Shown here in pieces: positions 8,500-16,573 of a stretch of 64,000 bases of DNA. Origin of the DNA: Candidatus Binatus soli (GTDB lineage: Bacteria > Desulfobacterota > Binatia > Binatales > Binataceae); NCBI GenBank assembly GCA_002479255.1, contig DLMJ01000030.1:78848-142847 (forward strand), written 5' to 3'. How positions within the stretch are numbered: position 1 is the first letter of the stretch; every line of letters begins with the position of its first letter. The notes beneath the pieces are model-generated. The model was not told the DNA's origin. It ran no database searches and saw only the letters and a list, made by a program, of their open reading frames with translations. Made by a program: the position numbers and the translations under genes.

Positions 8500-8509
8500 G
8501 CGCGTTTCA

Positions 8510-9241
8510 ATGCCTGAATCAGCGGAAATCGTGCGCGAGGTTCATGCGGCTCTGCAACGCGATCCGCGCGTCGACCTTCGTCGGCACCCGATTGTTGTCG
8601 AATGCGAACCCGACGGAAGCGTTGTCCTTCAGGGCGAAACCGAAAGTCTTGCCGCCAAGAAGATCGCGCTGGAACTGGCGGCTTCGATTCGTGGCTCGAG
8701 AGGAATCGTCGACAGGCTCCGCGTCGCTCCGGCGCAACCGATGGGTGATGGCGCGATTCGGGATCACCTGCGCGCTGCGATGCTGCAGGAAGGAGATTTC
8801 ATTGGCTGCAGGATTCAAACTGCCGAAGAGCGCCGCGCGAGAGCCGCCGTCGAGGCTGCCGCCGACCGAGGCAACTATATCGAGATCGCAGTCGCCGACG
8901 GAGTCGTGACGCTCAATGGCCAGGTCGAAAGCCTGTCGCACAAGCGTGTCGCGGGACTGCTCGCATGGTGGGTCCCGGGCACTCGCGACGTCGTAAACGG
9001 GATCGAGGTTAAGCCCTCCGAGGACGACAACGACGACGAGATCACCGCCACGGTCGCGATGGCTTTGGAAATGGATCGCCTGGTCAGCGCCGACTCGATC
9101 AAGGTCAGCACGCGCAACTCGGTGGTGACTCTCGAGGGCGTGGCGCCCAACCGCCGGCAGGCGGAGATGGCCGAAGCGGACGCCTGGTACGTCTTCGGCG
9201 TCGATGGCGTCATCAACCATCTGCGCGCCGCTCAAGAGTAG
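8510..9241 (+). CDS. Protein with three BON domains
   Basis: 243 residues without a signal peptide. Three successive BON units can be seen at about residues 5-70, 80-160 and 168-240, each ending in a V-x-L-x-G-x-V strand: VVLQGETES, VTLNGQVES and VTLEGVAPN. BON domains are thought to bind phospholipid membranes, as in OsmY and Kbp. Because no export signal is visible, this copy is probably cytoplasmic. It lies in a plus-strand run with DUF2267, the hydrolase-PRTase fusion and PolX, with spacings of 10 to 20 nt, which suggests one operon. Confidence 0.85.
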   Translation: MPESAEIVREVHAALQRDPRVDLRRHPIVVECEPDGSVVLQGETESLAAKKIALELAASIRGSRGIVDRLRVAPAQPMGDGAIRDHLRAAMLQEGDFIGCRIQTAEERRARAAVEAAADRGNYIEIAVADGVVTLNGQVESLSHKRVAGLLAWWVPGTRDVVNGIEVKPSEDDNDDEITATVAMALEMDRLVSADSIKVSTRNSVVTLEGVAPNRRQAEMAEADAWYVFGVDGVINHLRAAQE

Positions 9242-9261
9242 CCGCATACAGGAAGACAACC

Positions 9262-10623
9262 ATGGAGCGACAACATCCAGATGAGCAGGCAAGGATTCCC
9301 TCTGATTCGATCCTGCTCGAAGGCACGCTGACCGTACCCCAAGGCGCTAAAGGTATCGTGCTCTTCGCGCATGGAAGCGGCAGCAGCAGGCTGAGCCCGC
9401 GCAATACTTATGTCGCGAAGGCGCTGCAGAAAGCGGGCATCGGCACCCTGCTCTTCGATCTTCTCACCGAGGATGAGGCCGCCGATCGCGAGAATGTTTT
9501 CGATATCGATTTTCTCGGCCATCGCCTCGTCGATGCGACCAGATGGCTCCGCTCGCAAGCGAAATTCGCGAAATATCCGATCGGATATTTCGGCGCGAGC
9601 ACCGGCGCCGCCGCCGCGCTGGCCGCCGCAGCACGCGATCCCTCGATCAGGGCGGTCGTTTCGCGAGGAGGCCGCCCGGACCTGGCGATGAAATGCCTTC
9701 ATCGGGTGAAGGCCCCCACTCTTCTCATCGTTGGCGGCGACGATAGCCCGGTTATCGAAATGAACCAGGAGGCGTTCGAAAGACTCAGATGCGAGAAGGC
9801 GATGACGATCGTTCCAGGCGCGACTCATCTGTTCGAAGAGCCGGGAACTCTCGAGGAAGTTGTGAGGTTGGCGCGCGATTGGTTTGCGAAATATCTGACA
9901 GCGGACGCGGCGGAGAAAGCGGCGTCAGCCGATTGTCCCGACGACGATGAGGACATCGTGTTCGCTGACCGTGTCGACGCGGGCCGCAAACTCGCCGCGC
10001 GCCTGCTGAAATACAAAGATCAGCAGCCGGTAGTTTTGGCTGTGCCGCGCGGCGGCGTGCCGGTCGCCTTCGAGGTCGCGCGCGCGCTCAACGCACCGCT
10101 CGACGTAATAATCGTTCGCAAGCTCGGTGCGCCCGGGCAGCCGGAGTTGGGCGTCGGAGCGGTGGTGGACGGCGATCATCCTGAGACGATTCTCAATCGC
10201 GAAGTGATGAGCGCGCTGCGAGTTTCGCGCGCCTATCTTGAACGCGAGATTCACGACCAACTGAAGGAAATCGATCGGAGAAATCTCCTGTACCGCGCCG
10301 GACGTGCGCGCATCGAACTCAAGAATCGCACCGTGATCGTCGTCGATGATGGAATCGCGACCGGCGGATCGATACGCGCCGCGCTGCGCGGAATCCGGCA
10401 ACAGGCGCCCAAGAAAGTTGTGCTCGCAGTTCCGGTCGGACCCGCCGATACCATCGCGTCGCTCCGCGACGAAGCGGACGAAATCGTATGCTTGAGTACG
10501 CCGCCGACGTTCTTCGGAATCGGCGAATTCTACAGTGATTTTCATCAGTTGGCGGATGCCGAAGTTATCCGCCTGCTGGAACTCGCACGGCCAGAGCGGC
10601 CATCCGCCCAGGCGCAGCGCTAA
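9262..10623 (+). CDS. Alpha/beta hydrolase - phosphoribosyltransferase fusion
   Basis: 453 residues in two parts. Residues ~1-215 are an alpha/beta hydrolase of the dienelactone-hydrolase type. It has the oxyanion region LFAHGSGSSRLSPRN, nucleophile elbow GYFGASTGAAAA, acid loop LLIVGGDDSPV and a histidine in GATHLFEEPG. Residues ~230-445 are a type I phosphoribosyltransferase with AVPRGGVPVAFEVARAL, IIVRKLGAPGQPELGVG and the PRPP loop VIVVDDGIATGGSIRAA. Both halves also exist as separate proteins in other bacteria. The substrate of neither is known. Its neighbours are stress-type genes (BON, DUF2267) and PolX. Confidence 0.9.
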   Translation: MERQHPDEQARIPSDSILLEGTLTVPQGAKGIVLFAHGSGSSRLSPRNTYVAKALQKAGIGTLLFDLLTEDEAADRENVFDIDFLGHRLVDATRWLRSQAKFAKYPIGYFGASTGAAAALAAAARDPSIRAVVSRGGRPDLAMKCLHRVKAPTLLIVGGDDSPVIEMNQEAFERLRCEKAMTIVPGATHLFEEPGTLEEVVRLARDWFAKYLTADAAEKAASADCPDDDEDIVFADRVDAGRKLAARLLKYKDQQPVVLAVPRGGVPVAFEVARALNAPLDVIIVRKLGAPGQPELGVGAVVDGDHPETILNREVMSALRVSRAYLEREIHDQLKEIDRRNLLYRAGRARIELKNRTVIVVDDGIATGGSIRAALRGIRQQAPKKVVLAVPVGPADTIASLRDEADEIVCLSTPPTFFGIGEFYSDFHQLADAEVIRLLELARPERPSAQAQR

Positions 10624-10640
10624 ACGCCCGCATTCGACGC

Positions 10641-12359
10641 ATGCAGAACGATGAAATTGCGAAAGTTCTCGACGCGATCGCCGACATGCTCGAGCTCTCC
10701 GGCGAGAACTTCTTTCGCGTGCGCGCCTATCGCAACGCGGCGCGCGCGATCCATGACCAGCCGGTTGCGGTCGCCGAGCTTACGCTTGAGCAAATAGACG
10801 AGATTCCCGGGATCGGCGCTGACCTCGCCGGCAAGATCGCCACTTTGACCAAAACCGGCGACTTGCCAATCCGTCGCGAGCTGGCGAACAAGTTTCCGCG
10901 CGAACTGCTGGAGCTCCGGGAAATTCCGGGCCTGGGTCCCAAGCGCATCAAGCTGTTGATGGACCTGCTGCACATTCGCGGCAAGGAAGACCTCGAACGT
11001 TACGCGAAGTCCGGCAAGCTGCACAGCATCAAAGGCTTCGGCCCGAAGATGGCGGAGAAGATCCTCGAAGCCATCGCGCGCAAGGAGCCGGGTTCGGGCA
11101 AACGGATTCTGTACTCGGAGGCTGCGATCGTCGCCGCGGCGCTGGTTGAGCATCTGCGCAAATGCCGCGCGATTGAGGAACTGGAGGTAGCCGGCAGTTT
11201 TCGCCGCAGGCGCGAGACGATCGGCGACCTCGACGTGGTCGCGGCGGCCGCGCATCCCGAACCGGTGACGAAGCAGTTCCTGAGCTTTCCCGCCGTGGCG
11301 CGCGTGGCCGGCAGCGGCGAGACCAAGACCACCGTGGTGCTCAAGGACGGGCTGCAGGTCGACTTGCGGGTGGTGCCGCGCGCGAGCTTCGGCGCGGCGC
11401 TCACATATTTCACCGGCTCCAAAGCTCACAACATTCATCTGCGGCGCATCGCGCAAGAGCGGGGGCTTCTGCTCAACGAGTACGGGCTGTTCCGGGGCAA
11501 ATCGATCGTCGCCGGCAGGACCGAGGAGCAGGTTTATCGCGCGCTCAAGCTGCCATGGATCGCGCCCGAGATGCGGGAAGATCGCGGCGAGATCGAAGCG
11601 GCGTCTTCCGGCACGCTGCCTGCGTTGATCGACAGAGCCGACCTGCGAGGCGATCTGCATACCCATTCGACATACACCGACGGGCGCAGTTCAATTGAGG
11701 AGATGGCGCGCAAGGAGCGCGAGAGCGGGCTTAAATATTTCGCGGTCACCGACCATTCGCGGCGTCTGGCGATGGCGCACGGCCTCGATCCGAAAAGACT
11801 CCGCGAGCAGGCGCGCGAGATTAAAAATCTCGGAAAGCAGCTCAAAGGCGTCACGATACTGCGCGGCATCGAGGTCGATATCCTCGACGACGGCAGTCTC
11901 GACCTGCCCGATAACGCGCTCGCCGAACTCGACTGGGTTGTCGCATCGGTGCACTACAAGCTCGATCAGAATCCGCGCGACATGACGCGCCGTTTGATCA
12001 AGGCGATTCGCAATCGCAACGTCGATGCGATCGGGCATCCGACCGGGCGCCTGATCGGCCATCGCGAGCCGAGCAGCTTCGACTTGGGCGAGATCCTGCG
12101 CGTGGCGCGCGAAGAAGGGTGCGCGATGGAGATCGACTCGCAGCCCGAACGCCTCGATCTCACGGACACCATGTGCATGGCCGCCAAGCGGGCCGGCGTC
12201 AAACTCGTCATCTCGAGCGACGCGCACTCGCCACGCGAGATAGACCTGCTGGAGTACGGCGTAAATCAGGCGCGGCGCGGATGGATCGAAGCGGGGGACG
12301 TGCTCAACACGCGTCCGTGCAAATCTTTCCGGCAGCGCCGCGCGCTGGTTTCCGTGTAG
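10641..12359 (+). CDS. polX: DNA polymerase/3'-5' exonuclease PolX
   Basis: 572 residues, the full bacterial PolX length. The N-terminal HhH/8-kDa region includes IDEIPGIGADLAGKIATL and LREIPGLGPKRIKLL. The family X polymerase palm has GSFRRRRETIGDLDVV with the metal Asp pair. The C-terminal PHP domain from about residue 335 has HTHSTYTDGRSS, GIEVDILDDGSL, IGHPTGRLIGHRE and SSDAHSP, whose His and Asp residues ligate metals for 3'-5' exonuclease and AP-endonuclease activity. It fills short gaps in base-excision repair in the cytoplasm. It is last in the run that begins with DUF2267. Confidence 0.96.
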   Translation: MQNDEIAKVLDAIADMLELSGENFFRVRAYRNAARAIHDQPVAVAELTLEQIDEIPGIGADLAGKIATLTKTGDLPIRRELANKFPRELLELREIPGLGPKRIKLLMDLLHIRGKEDLERYAKSGKLHSIKGFGPKMAEKILEAIARKEPGSGKRILYSEAAIVAAALVEHLRKCRAIEELEVAGSFRRRRETIGDLDVVAAAAHPEPVTKQFLSFPAVARVAGSGETKTTVVLKDGLQVDLRVVPRASFGAALTYFTGSKAHNIHLRRIAQERGLLLNEYGLFRGKSIVAGRTEEQVYRALKLPWIAPEMREDRGEIEAASSGTLPALIDRADLRGDLHTHSTYTDGRSSIEEMARKERESGLKYFAVTDHSRRLAMAHGLDPKRLREQAREIKNLGKQLKGVTILRGIEVDILDDGSLDLPDNALAELDWVVASVHYKLDQNPRDMTRRLIKAIRNRNVDAIGHPTGRLIGHREPSSFDLGEILRVAREEGCAMEIDSQPERLDLTDTMCMAAKRAGVKLVISSDAHSPREIDLLEYGVNQARRGWIEAGDVLNTRPCKSFRQRRALVSV

Positions 12360-12521
12360 CCGACGCCGGCTGTAGGGCTGTCGTCGCTGACTCTGAACGC
12401 GACGGATTTTTTGGATTGACAAGATACATCAAAGCCTGTTCGACCAAAGAAGAGATCGGATAAAACGCTGGTACGATGCTCCACCAAAGTGGAACGATAA
12501 ATCGTCTTGGGAGTGGAAATC

Positions 12522-13118
12522 ATGCTTCATGGAAAACATCTTTGGCTCGCAATCCTGCCACTGTTGGTCGGCTTTGCGGCCGCATCAGCCCAGGCTCAAC
12601 CAGTAACAAAACCGAATTACGCCAGCGCGCAGCTGGTGGAGTCCGCATTTCGCGGGCATAGTTTCATCCTCGGCGATGACAGTCAGATCGCCGACGTGAG
12701 GGCGCCGGATTGGAGCGCGGATCGCTCCGTCAAACTTCGCTTCTGGTTTGGAACGGGACAACTGGTGCCGCCTGAATTTCAGCCGAAGAAGGGGGACTAC
12801 TACGTAATCAGCGAGTCGTGGATCGATCGCAAACTGTCCGACAAGGAGTTGCTGATTCGGGCCGGAAACAAACTTCAGAAACCCGACGCCGTGCTCGTCA
12901 CCACCAAGACTCGCTACAAAGGGCCCGGCATGATTCTCCCGACGATAGTGCAGTACTCCGGCACGCGGACCTTCACGCGTGAGGACGGCAGCAAGGTCGA
13001 TATCGCGGTGCTCGAAGAAGTCTCACTTCCCGCGCAGTGGACCAAGGGCGGCCGGATACCGCCGAAGTACGCGCGATTCAAGGTGAACGGGGCGGAAAAC
13101 CTGCGGTGGTCATTCTGA
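12522..13118 (+). CDS. Exported protein of unknown function
   Basis: 198 residues from MLHGKHLWLAILPLL. GGAGTGG upstream supports the ATG at 12522 over the TTG at 12507. Residues 1-26 form a signal peptide ending in ASAQAQ, so the product is probably periplasmic. The mature part has GHSFILGDDSQIADVRAPDW and a C-terminal beta-rich stretch. I do not recognise a family. It stands alone, 162 nt after polX. Confidence 0.7.
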   Translation: MLHGKHLWLAILPLLVGFAAASAQAQPVTKPNYASAQLVESAFRGHSFILGDDSQIADVRAPDWSADRSVKLRFWFGTGQLVPPEFQPKKGDYYVISESWIDRKLSDKELLIRAGNKLQKPDAVLVTTKTRYKGPGMILPTIVQYSGTRTFTREDGSKVDIAVLEEVSLPAQWTKGGRIPPKYARFKVNGAENLRWSF

Positions 13119-13232
13119 TTGCGCTGCTGAAGCGCCGACCGGTTGGCAAAAAGAACGCGTTCTTCTAAAGATTATGCGGCGCGGGTGGCGGGCGGATTGC
13201 GGCCACGGCGATGATCAAGCGAGGTGCAATCG

Positions 13233-13439
13233 ATGATCCAATGTCTCCAGGTGTATGAGCGAGATCTCAGCTACCACAGAATTGGGGAGGCTGAAGTTGA
13301 AGATTGGGAGGAAGTCCTGGAGGCGATCGAGGGAGAGCCCCAATTGATCAAAAGGATAGAAGGATGGTCTCCCTATACTCACGTGTATCGGCTGCCCGAT
13401 GGTTCGCTCTATCTGGTCGCTTCCGGAGTTCAGGACTGA
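13233..13439 (+). CDS. Small protein of unknown function
   Basis: 68 residues from the ATG at 13233, with GAGG 7 nt upstream. It is acidic and contains VEDWEEVLEAIEGEPQLIKR and VYRLPDGSLYLVASGVQ. Codon use matches the neighbourhood, which supports a real gene, but no family is recognised. It ends 41 nt before the left end of the IS1595-type element. Confidence 0.5.
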   Translation: MIQCLQVYERDLSYHRIGEAEVEDWEEVLEAIEGEPQLIKRIEGWSPYTHVYRLPDGSLYLVASGVQD

Positions 13440-13480
13440 CGATAGTTTCACAACCGTGTAAATGCTCGGGGCGCGTTTGG

Positions 13481-13519
13481 TAGTGTCCTAATTAGGGCAA
13501 TAACACAGTTGACTCACCC
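13481..13519 (+). repeat. Left terminal inverted repeat of the IS1595-type element
   Basis: Begins TAGTGTCCTAATTAGGGCAA. It pairs with 15603-15641 read on the other strand, with three mismatches over 39 bases. Confidence 0.92.
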
Positions 13520-13599
13520 AAGCGAGGCGTGTTATGACCTCGCGGTATGATGCCTTCAGGCATATTTGTCAGAGCCTTGGGGTCTCGGGTGATCGAGTA

Positions 13600-14439
13600 A
13601 TGCCAATTTTTACTGTGTACTTTGATGAAAGTGGTACGCATGGTGGCTCTCCGGCTGTAGTGGTTGGAGGGTATATCGGTATCGTAAAAAAATGGAAAGA
13701 ATTTGGGGAAATTTGGAATACCCATATCCTTAAACGTGAAGGCATCAAAATATTGCACCGGGTAGATTTGGAAAATTTCGAGGGGGAATTTACAGGATGG
13801 AAACGCGACCGGCAGGTTAGGGTTATTCGACGCGCGCACAAGATAATAAAAAAATACACCGAGATTGGCGCGGGCATCTCGCAAGCTGTGGTTCCAGCGG
13901 ATTTCGAGGAGGTGATACCCGATGTCGCGAAACGTGCATTCGGCGGTCCCTATGGCTGGGCTGCCAACTGCTGCACGATCCATGTTTCAAAATGGGCCGA
14001 TGATCATGGATATAGGGAACCTATTCACTGGGTTTTTGAGGCTGGTGCGAAGGGCCGCCATCAAGTTGACCGGATGTTCGACCTTCTAGTAAATCCGCCA
14101 CCGGGAGCGCGGCCATCTCCAATCGTCCAACAAAAATTTCGGGTTGCGAGTTGGACCTTTTCGCCAAAAGAGAGTGCGTGCCAATTACAGGCGGCTGATT
14201 TCTATGCTTACGAGTCCTACAAAGAGATAGATAACCGCACTATTGTCGGCGGCGTCCGTAAACGAGATATTCGGAAGTCGGCGCTCGCCCTCTTCCGTCG
14301 AAGTCAAGACCATCGTTTCTACTCTGAGAAGGAACATCTTCGACGCTGGGTAAATGATTCTGGGGATATAATCAAAGGCTTTGAAGATCGCGAACGAATG
14401 CTGCGCGATGCTGGGCGTGAGGATTTGATTCCCAACTAA
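13600..14439 (+). CDS. DUF3800 domain protein (IS cargo)
   Basis: 279 residues from MPIFTVYFDESGTHGG. An upstream in-frame ATG at 13534 would add 22 residues that look non-conserved. The DESG motif at the N-terminus and CQLQAADFYAYESYKEI near residue 205 are hallmarks of DUF3800, which is thought to have an RNase H-like fold. The biochemical role is unknown. The gene lies inside the IS1595-type inverted repeats and converges on the transposase operon. Its TAA stop overlaps the stop of the small ORF on the other strand. It is cargo rather than a transposition gene by family, although a helper role cannot be excluded. Confidence 0.85.
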   Translation: MPIFTVYFDESGTHGGSPAVVVGGYIGIVKKWKEFGEIWNTHILKREGIKILHRVDLENFEGEFTGWKRDRQVRVIRRAHKIIKKYTEIGAGISQAVVPADFEEVIPDVAKRAFGGPYGWAANCCTIHVSKWADDHGYREPIHWVFEAGAKGRHQVDRMFDLLVNPPPGARPSPIVQQKFRVASWTFSPKESACQLQAADFYAYESYKEIDNRTIVGGVRKRDIRKSALALFRRSQDHRFYSEKEHLRRWVNDSGDIIKGFEDRERMLRDAGREDLIPN

Positions 14440-14582
14440 TGCCAGAGAGACCGCGCTTTAATTTTTCGTCGCTGACGCGCAGTTGGCTTGGGGATAGAAA
14501 AGACATGACGCACAAGATTCATAAATCGCTCGCGCGGCGTGTCGCCCGGCACTTCCGGGAACTTCATTTTTTTCTTCGGCAT
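14436..14582 (-). CDS. 48-residue ORF behind the IS1595 transposase
   Basis: The frame runs from ATG at 14582 to TAG at 14436. It begins MPKKKMKFPEVPGDTPRERF and continues through NLVRHVFSIPKPTARQ to a basic end. AGAGG lies 3 nt before the ATG. The composition (RFxNLVRxxxSIPK) resembles small basic proteins often seen near mobile genes, whose role is unknown. It starts 27 nt after the transposase stop on the same strand, so it would be cotranscribed. Its stop overlaps the stop of the convergent DUF3800 gene. Confidence 0.6.
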   Translation of the reverse strand: MPKKKMKFPEVPGDTPRERFMNLVRHVFSIPKPTARQRRKIKARSLWH

Positions 14583-14609
14583 AGTCCTCTACCTTGGCGC
14601 GGCTTGGAG

Positions 14610-15578
14610 TCACGTCGTAGGAATTGCATCCTTCCCGGTCAATTCGTTGTAGGTCAGCCGCCGTCCGAATATCGAGCCTGCGGCTTCGGCGAACCGGCCA
14701 GCATCGCCATTTTCATGCTTGCGCTCGTTATATCGAAACGCCTGCTCATCCAAGTAACGGAACAGATGGAACGGCTCGACACTGACGTAAGTGCCTTTGA
14801 TGCCGCGCTTGAGCAGCGACCAAAAATTCTCGATTCCGTTGGTGTGGACGTTGCCCTTCACGTAAGTTTCGGCATGGTTCACGAACTTGTGGACGTAATC
14901 CTTTCCGAGTCCGGTGTACGACGCCAGTTCATCGGTGAACAATTCCGCGCCGCTTGCGACGTAGCTTTTGACCTGTTCATGCAGGGTATGGCGCTTGCGA
15001 TTCTTGACATGACTGACGCGGACCTTTCCGGTTTCGCGGTCAAGCAAGCCGACTACCAGTTCCTTGCCCGCGCCGCCAGTGCCGTGAATCTTTATGGCCC
15101 GCTTATCCCTGTGCATGTTGCGGGCGAGTCCGCCGATGAAAGTCTCATCGGCTTCAACCGGGCCGCTACCGCCGAATTTTTCAAAGCTGCCACGCTGCAT
15201 CGCCTTGCGAATCCGATGCATCATAAACCAAGCGGTTTGTTGGGTGACGCGAAGGTCACGCCCCACTTCGTAGGAACTAATCCCATTCTTACAGTTGACG
15301 ATAAGCCACATGGCGACAAGCCACTTGTCGAGCGGCAGCGGACTATCCTCAAAGATCGAACCGACCTTGATCGAGAACTGCCGCTTGGCATGATTGTTCT
15401 TGCATTTCCACAAGCGCCGGGTGGAAAGAAAACTTACGTCTTTGCTCTTGCAAGTCGGGCAAGCGACGCCATCCGGCCAGCGCATCGCAACCAGAAAATT
15501 CAGCGCACGATCACGGTCAGAAAAGAAGCGAACAGCCTCGATCAGGCTGCTTGGCCATTGGGTTTGTTCCTGTTCCAT
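14610..15578 (-). CDS. IS1595-family transposase (ISXO2-like)
   Basis: 322 residues. An N-terminal zinc ribbon has CPTCKSKDVSFL and a degenerate second half (KCKNNHAKRQ). The ISXO2-like DDE domain follows, with EADETFIGG (first acidic residue), ELFTDELASYTGLG (second) and HTNGIENFWSLLKRGIKGTY (third, with the N-terminal His of the HxxxENxW motif). This matches an intact IS1595-type transposase that moves the enclosing element by cut-and-paste. It ends 25 nt inside the right inverted repeat, as expected for a first gene. Confidence 0.95.
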   Translation of the reverse strand: MEQEQTQWPSSLIEAVRFFSDRDRALNFLVAMRWPDGVACPTCKSKDVSFLSTRRLWKCKNNHAKRQFSIKVGSIFEDSPLPLDKWLVAMWLIVNCKNGISSYEVGRDLRVTQQTAWFMMHRIRKAMQRGSFEKFGGSGPVEADETFIGGLARNMHRDKRAIKIHGTGGAGKELVVGLLDRETGKVRVSHVKNRKRHTLHEQVKSYVASGAELFTDELASYTGLGKDYVHKFVNHAETYVKGNVHTNGIENFWSLLKRGIKGTYVSVEPFHLFRYLDEQAFRYNERKHENGDAGRFAEAAGSIFGRRLTYNELTGKDAIPTT

Positions 15579-15602
15579 AACTCAAATATAGCAGGAAAGC
15601 GC

Positions 15603-15641
15603 GGGTGAGTCAACTAGGTTATTGCCCTAATTAGGGCACTA
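15603..15641 (-). repeat. Right terminal inverted repeat of the IS1595-type element
   Basis: Reverse complement begins TAGTGCCCTAATTAGGGCAA. It matches the left repeat at 36 of 39 positions. The transposase start lies just inside. Confidence 0.92.
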
Positions 15642-15656
15642 TTGTTCGGCTTCATT

Positions 15657-16130
15657 TCAGGGAATAGGCGTCTTTGCGCTTTTGCGCTCTCGCTTAAGAA
15701 ATTTCACAGGTTCGCCATATTGTTTTGAAGTAAGGTTGTCAGGAGTTTTGTGGTTTATGTCTTCGAGGGGTCCGAGCTTGCTGCTCCATGTTCCATCATC
15801 CAATTGCCACGCCGCGTGTTTGACTGCCTGCATCTGTCCTCTCGCATAGATAGCCACTTTCTCGAAGCCTGGTTCCAGCGAGCCATCATCACACTCGATA
15901 TAGCCGCATTCCTTTGCATACATCTCTACGAAATTTTCGACTTTCGCTATGCGTTGAATCTTGGCTGGCCAGTGGAGTTGGCCGAATGGGTCAGGCCACC
16001 AGCGTTTTGTAGTGTCCCCGACGGTCCAAGCGATGCAGTTGTAGGAAATCGTGTCATCGCTTGTCTTCTCGAATTCCTTGTTGAGATTAGGAAAGTCCTC
16101 TTCTTGAAACTTGTGTACGCTAGAGTTTAT
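15657..16130 (-). CDS. DUF7689-like protein with no ordinary start codon
   Basis: The clear ATG-initiated frame at 15923 gives 88 residues (MYAKECGYIECDDGSLEPGF). Conserved-looking coding sequence continues upstream in the same frame, with SYNCIAWTVGDTTKRWWPD and PFGQLHWPAKIQRIAKVEN, as in DUF7689 proteins, whose N-terminal part these motifs resemble. Between a TGA near 16150 and the Met at 15923 there is no ATG, GTG or TTG, so I set the 5' limit at the ATA at 16130, near the end of the preceding gene. Translation may use ATA, a frameshift from the upstream gene, or the gene may be damaged. It ends 16 nt from the IS1595 end. Function is unknown. Confidence 0.55.
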   Translation of the reverse strand: MNSSVHKFQEEDFPNLNKEFEKTSDDTISYNCIAWTVGDTTKRWWPDPFGQLHWPAKIQRIAKVENFVEMYAKECGYIECDDGSLEPGFEKVAIYARGQMQAVKHAAWQLDDGTWSSKLGPLEDINHKTPDNLTSKQYGEPVKFLKRERKSAKTPIP

Positions 16131-16566
16131 TGTTCTCGCGCCCCCACTTGAGCCATGCCTTTGTCATTTCTAGCATCTTGCCGCGGTCATTTTCAGGTAC
16201 GGGGTTTTCACCGGTCAGGATTGCAAGAGCCCAAAACCAGTCATCTGGCTCTCTTTCCAATTCACGCAGGATCAGCGGGACTACTTCGGGCCCTAGCGCG
16301 ATTATCGCTCGATAAGGCCAATCGCCCGCAATATCTTCTGGTGCTGAAGCCGAGCTTTGTGCAGACTTCCACAGACTTGTAAACTTTTGAAAGTCAATCT
16401 TGAGTCTGTCCGACTGATCAACCTGTAGTTGCCCTATGATACGTTCGAGGAGTTTTGTAGGCTCTTTGTACCGACCCCACGCTTTGCCCTTGAGAGGCAA
16501 ATCTCGACGCCATTCCTTAGAATGTGGACCTTCTGGTTCATTCCAAATTGGTGCTGGTTGCGCCAT
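16120..16566 (-). CDS. Uncharacterised protein of a conserved three-gene cassette
   Basis: 148 residues. The C-terminal half has GPEVVPLILRELEREPDDWF, then WALAILTGENPVPENDRGK and a final AWLKWGREN. This is a pattern I recall from a widespread uncharacterised bacterial family. No enzymatic motif is visible and there is no signal peptide. The gene starts 7 nt after the 225-residue gene and overlaps the following DUF7689-like frame, so the three are one operon. Base composition is lower in GC than flanking housekeeping genes, consistent with acquisition by transfer. Confidence 0.8.
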   Translation of the reverse strand: MAQPAPIWNEPEGPHSKEWRRDLPLKGKAWGRYKEPTKLLERIIGQLQVDQSDRLKIDFQKFTSLWKSAQSSASAPEDIAGDWPYRAIIALGPEVVPLILRELEREPDDWFWALAILTGENPVPENDRGKMLEMTKAWLKWGRENNKL

Positions 16567-16573
16567 ATGATTT

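Larger units (their letters stand above)
13481..15641. mobile_element. IS1595-family element with DUF3800 cargo
   Basis: A 2.16-kb unit bounded by 39-bp terminal inverted repeats (13481-13519 and 15603-15641) that match at 36 of 39 positions. Inside are a transposase on the minus strand, a 48-residue ORF behind it, and a convergent DUF3800 gene. The repeats themselves contain the palindrome CCTAATTAGG. The 8-bp flanks GCGTTTGG and TTGTTCGG agree at only 5 of 8 positions, so no clean target duplication remains. Base composition is clearly lower in GC than the surrounding genes. Confidence 0.88.

Noticed and set aside
13473..15649. Exact 8-bp target duplication around the IS1595-type element
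   Set aside because: GCGTTTGG and TTGTTCGG agree at only 5 of 8, so no clean duplication can be claimed.
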